This document shows, one piece after another, positions 63,329 to 64,000 of a stretch of DNA of 64,000 nt. Origin of the DNA: Alentia gelatinosa (taxonomy: Eukaryota > Annelida > Polychaeta > Phyllodocida > Polynoidae); NCBI GenBank assembly GCA_950022655.1, contig OX465583.1:11927298-11991297 (forward strand). Reading direction: 5' to 3'. The notes beneath the pieces were generated by a model, which saw nothing but the letters and a program-made list of their open reading frames with translations, ran no database searches and had not been told where the DNA came from. The position numbers and the translations under genes were made by a program. Position 1 is the stretch's first letter, and each line of letters begins with the position of its first letter.

Positions 63329-64000
63329 GCATGAAATCCGTGGATATTTTAAACATTTTATTGGAAGTATTTGCTTTTACATGAAATACCAACACAATCC
63401 AATATGGAATGCCCACTAAAGGAATTCAAAATTTCCATATAATTCGTGGCTTTACCATTTCTGAATCTCATTTCCATATCACTGCCATTTACATATGCCA
63501 TCAGATCTGTATATTAGAGAAAAAAAAGGTAAACTAGTTAATATCCATTCAAGAGCCTTAGGCCTCAATCAAATAGATGGATAATCCAAAGGGATATACT
63601 GTAAGGGGCAGAGCATGACCTGTAATTACCCCAATCTGTCCATGCCATGTTCAATCTGCCGGCTTACCATCCAGGGGTCCCAAAGTACACGTGAGGATCA
63701 GTTCGTTAAGGCAGGTGGAAGGCCATTAGACCTTCATAGACACTTTGTTAATTGCATGGTCCCATGGAAATTCAATTAGTGGCATTGGGCAGTTCACTTG
63801 GTGCATGGCTTAAGCCCGGACCTCGGGGAGGAGAGTGAGGGTGATGCGATGACCGCACGAACAGCCATGCGCCATCCTCTGCCGCTTTGTTATCCACCTT
63901 GTACAAAGTGACCATAGTAAAGCTATAGGAACTCTGTATGGACATACCCGGAGTATATGTTGTATTATCCATCTAATACAAATCGTCCATAGTAAACCTA
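63329..64000. other. Mostly unannotated; P-type repeat at the edge
   Basis: 63885-64000 contains TATCCACCTTGTACAAAGTG, GGACATACCCGGAGTATATG and CATCTAATACAAATCGTCC, which resemble the units of the 34-kb and 49-kb arrays. The rest shows nothing recognisable. Confidence 0.5.

Noticed and set aside
45056..64000. Remaining SK channel exons (S2-S6, pore, calmodulin-binding domain)
   Set aside because: I looked for the conserved S2 and pore-type motifs in the available frames and did not find them. They are probably beyond the window, but very short exons could have been missed.

Overview
The window looks like repeat-dense nuclear DNA of an invertebrate animal. It has an intron-split neuronal-type channel gene, animal LINE tails, many short DNA-transposon derivatives, a DIRS-group retrotransposon and long AT microsatellites. 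A marine lophotrochozoan such as a mollusc is my best guess; that is an inference from repeat style and not a sequence match. There is no bacterial operon structure, and most long open frames are chance frames inside repeats.

Host coding content is small. One large exon (42585-45055, + strand) encodes the long Gly/Ser/His/Gln-rich N-terminus and first transmembrane segment of a small-conductance Ca2+-activated K+ (SK/KCNN) channel. It ends at a phase-0 splice donor, and I did not find the later exons before the window ends. A 50-bp exon-like segment with an ATG and good splice signals lies upstream at 37350-37399; its gene is unidentified.

The best preserved mobile element (23881-29137, - strand) is a tyrosine-recombinase retrotransposon of the Ngaro type. 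It has split direct repeats in A1-ORFs-B1-A2-B2 order, with no mismatch seen between copies, and intact Gag, RT/RNase H and tyrosine recombinase frames. The RT frame is open across the gag stop and has no ATG upstream of the RT domain. The gag/pol overlap carries an in-phase A AAA AAC slippery heptamer, a 5-nt spacer and a 9-bp all-GC hairpin, which together form a textbook -1 frameshift signal.

Most of the rest is short elements. At least 21 copies belong to a group of fold-back elements (families A-H) that share one terminus (TTATCYYACCCC...CCATAGRCTTAACAT) and carry a palindrome of roughly 100-140 bp. Stem sequences differ from family to family, but the apex repeatedly carries the same motif, ACTCGGC-N(3-8)-GCCTCGT. 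The same apex occurs in the hairpins that appear to have seeded a 29-bp satellite of about 99 copies (38909-41783), which lies just upstream of the SK exon and carries a TATATAAG box in each unit. I consider this apex-conserved palindrome system the most likely undescribed biology here.

Other repeats are Harbinger-like MITEs with TWA target duplications (two related families), a piggyBac-like TTAA MITE, pogo-like and hAT-like MITEs, elements whose terminal repeats have expanded into tandem arrays (72, ~58 and ~82 bp), LINE 3' tails, several minisatellites (36, 50, 62 and 150 bp) and long (TA)n and (TCTCTA)n tracts. Nested and abutting insertions allow parts of the insertion order to be read. 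Coordinates of repeat edges are by eye and may be off by a few bases.
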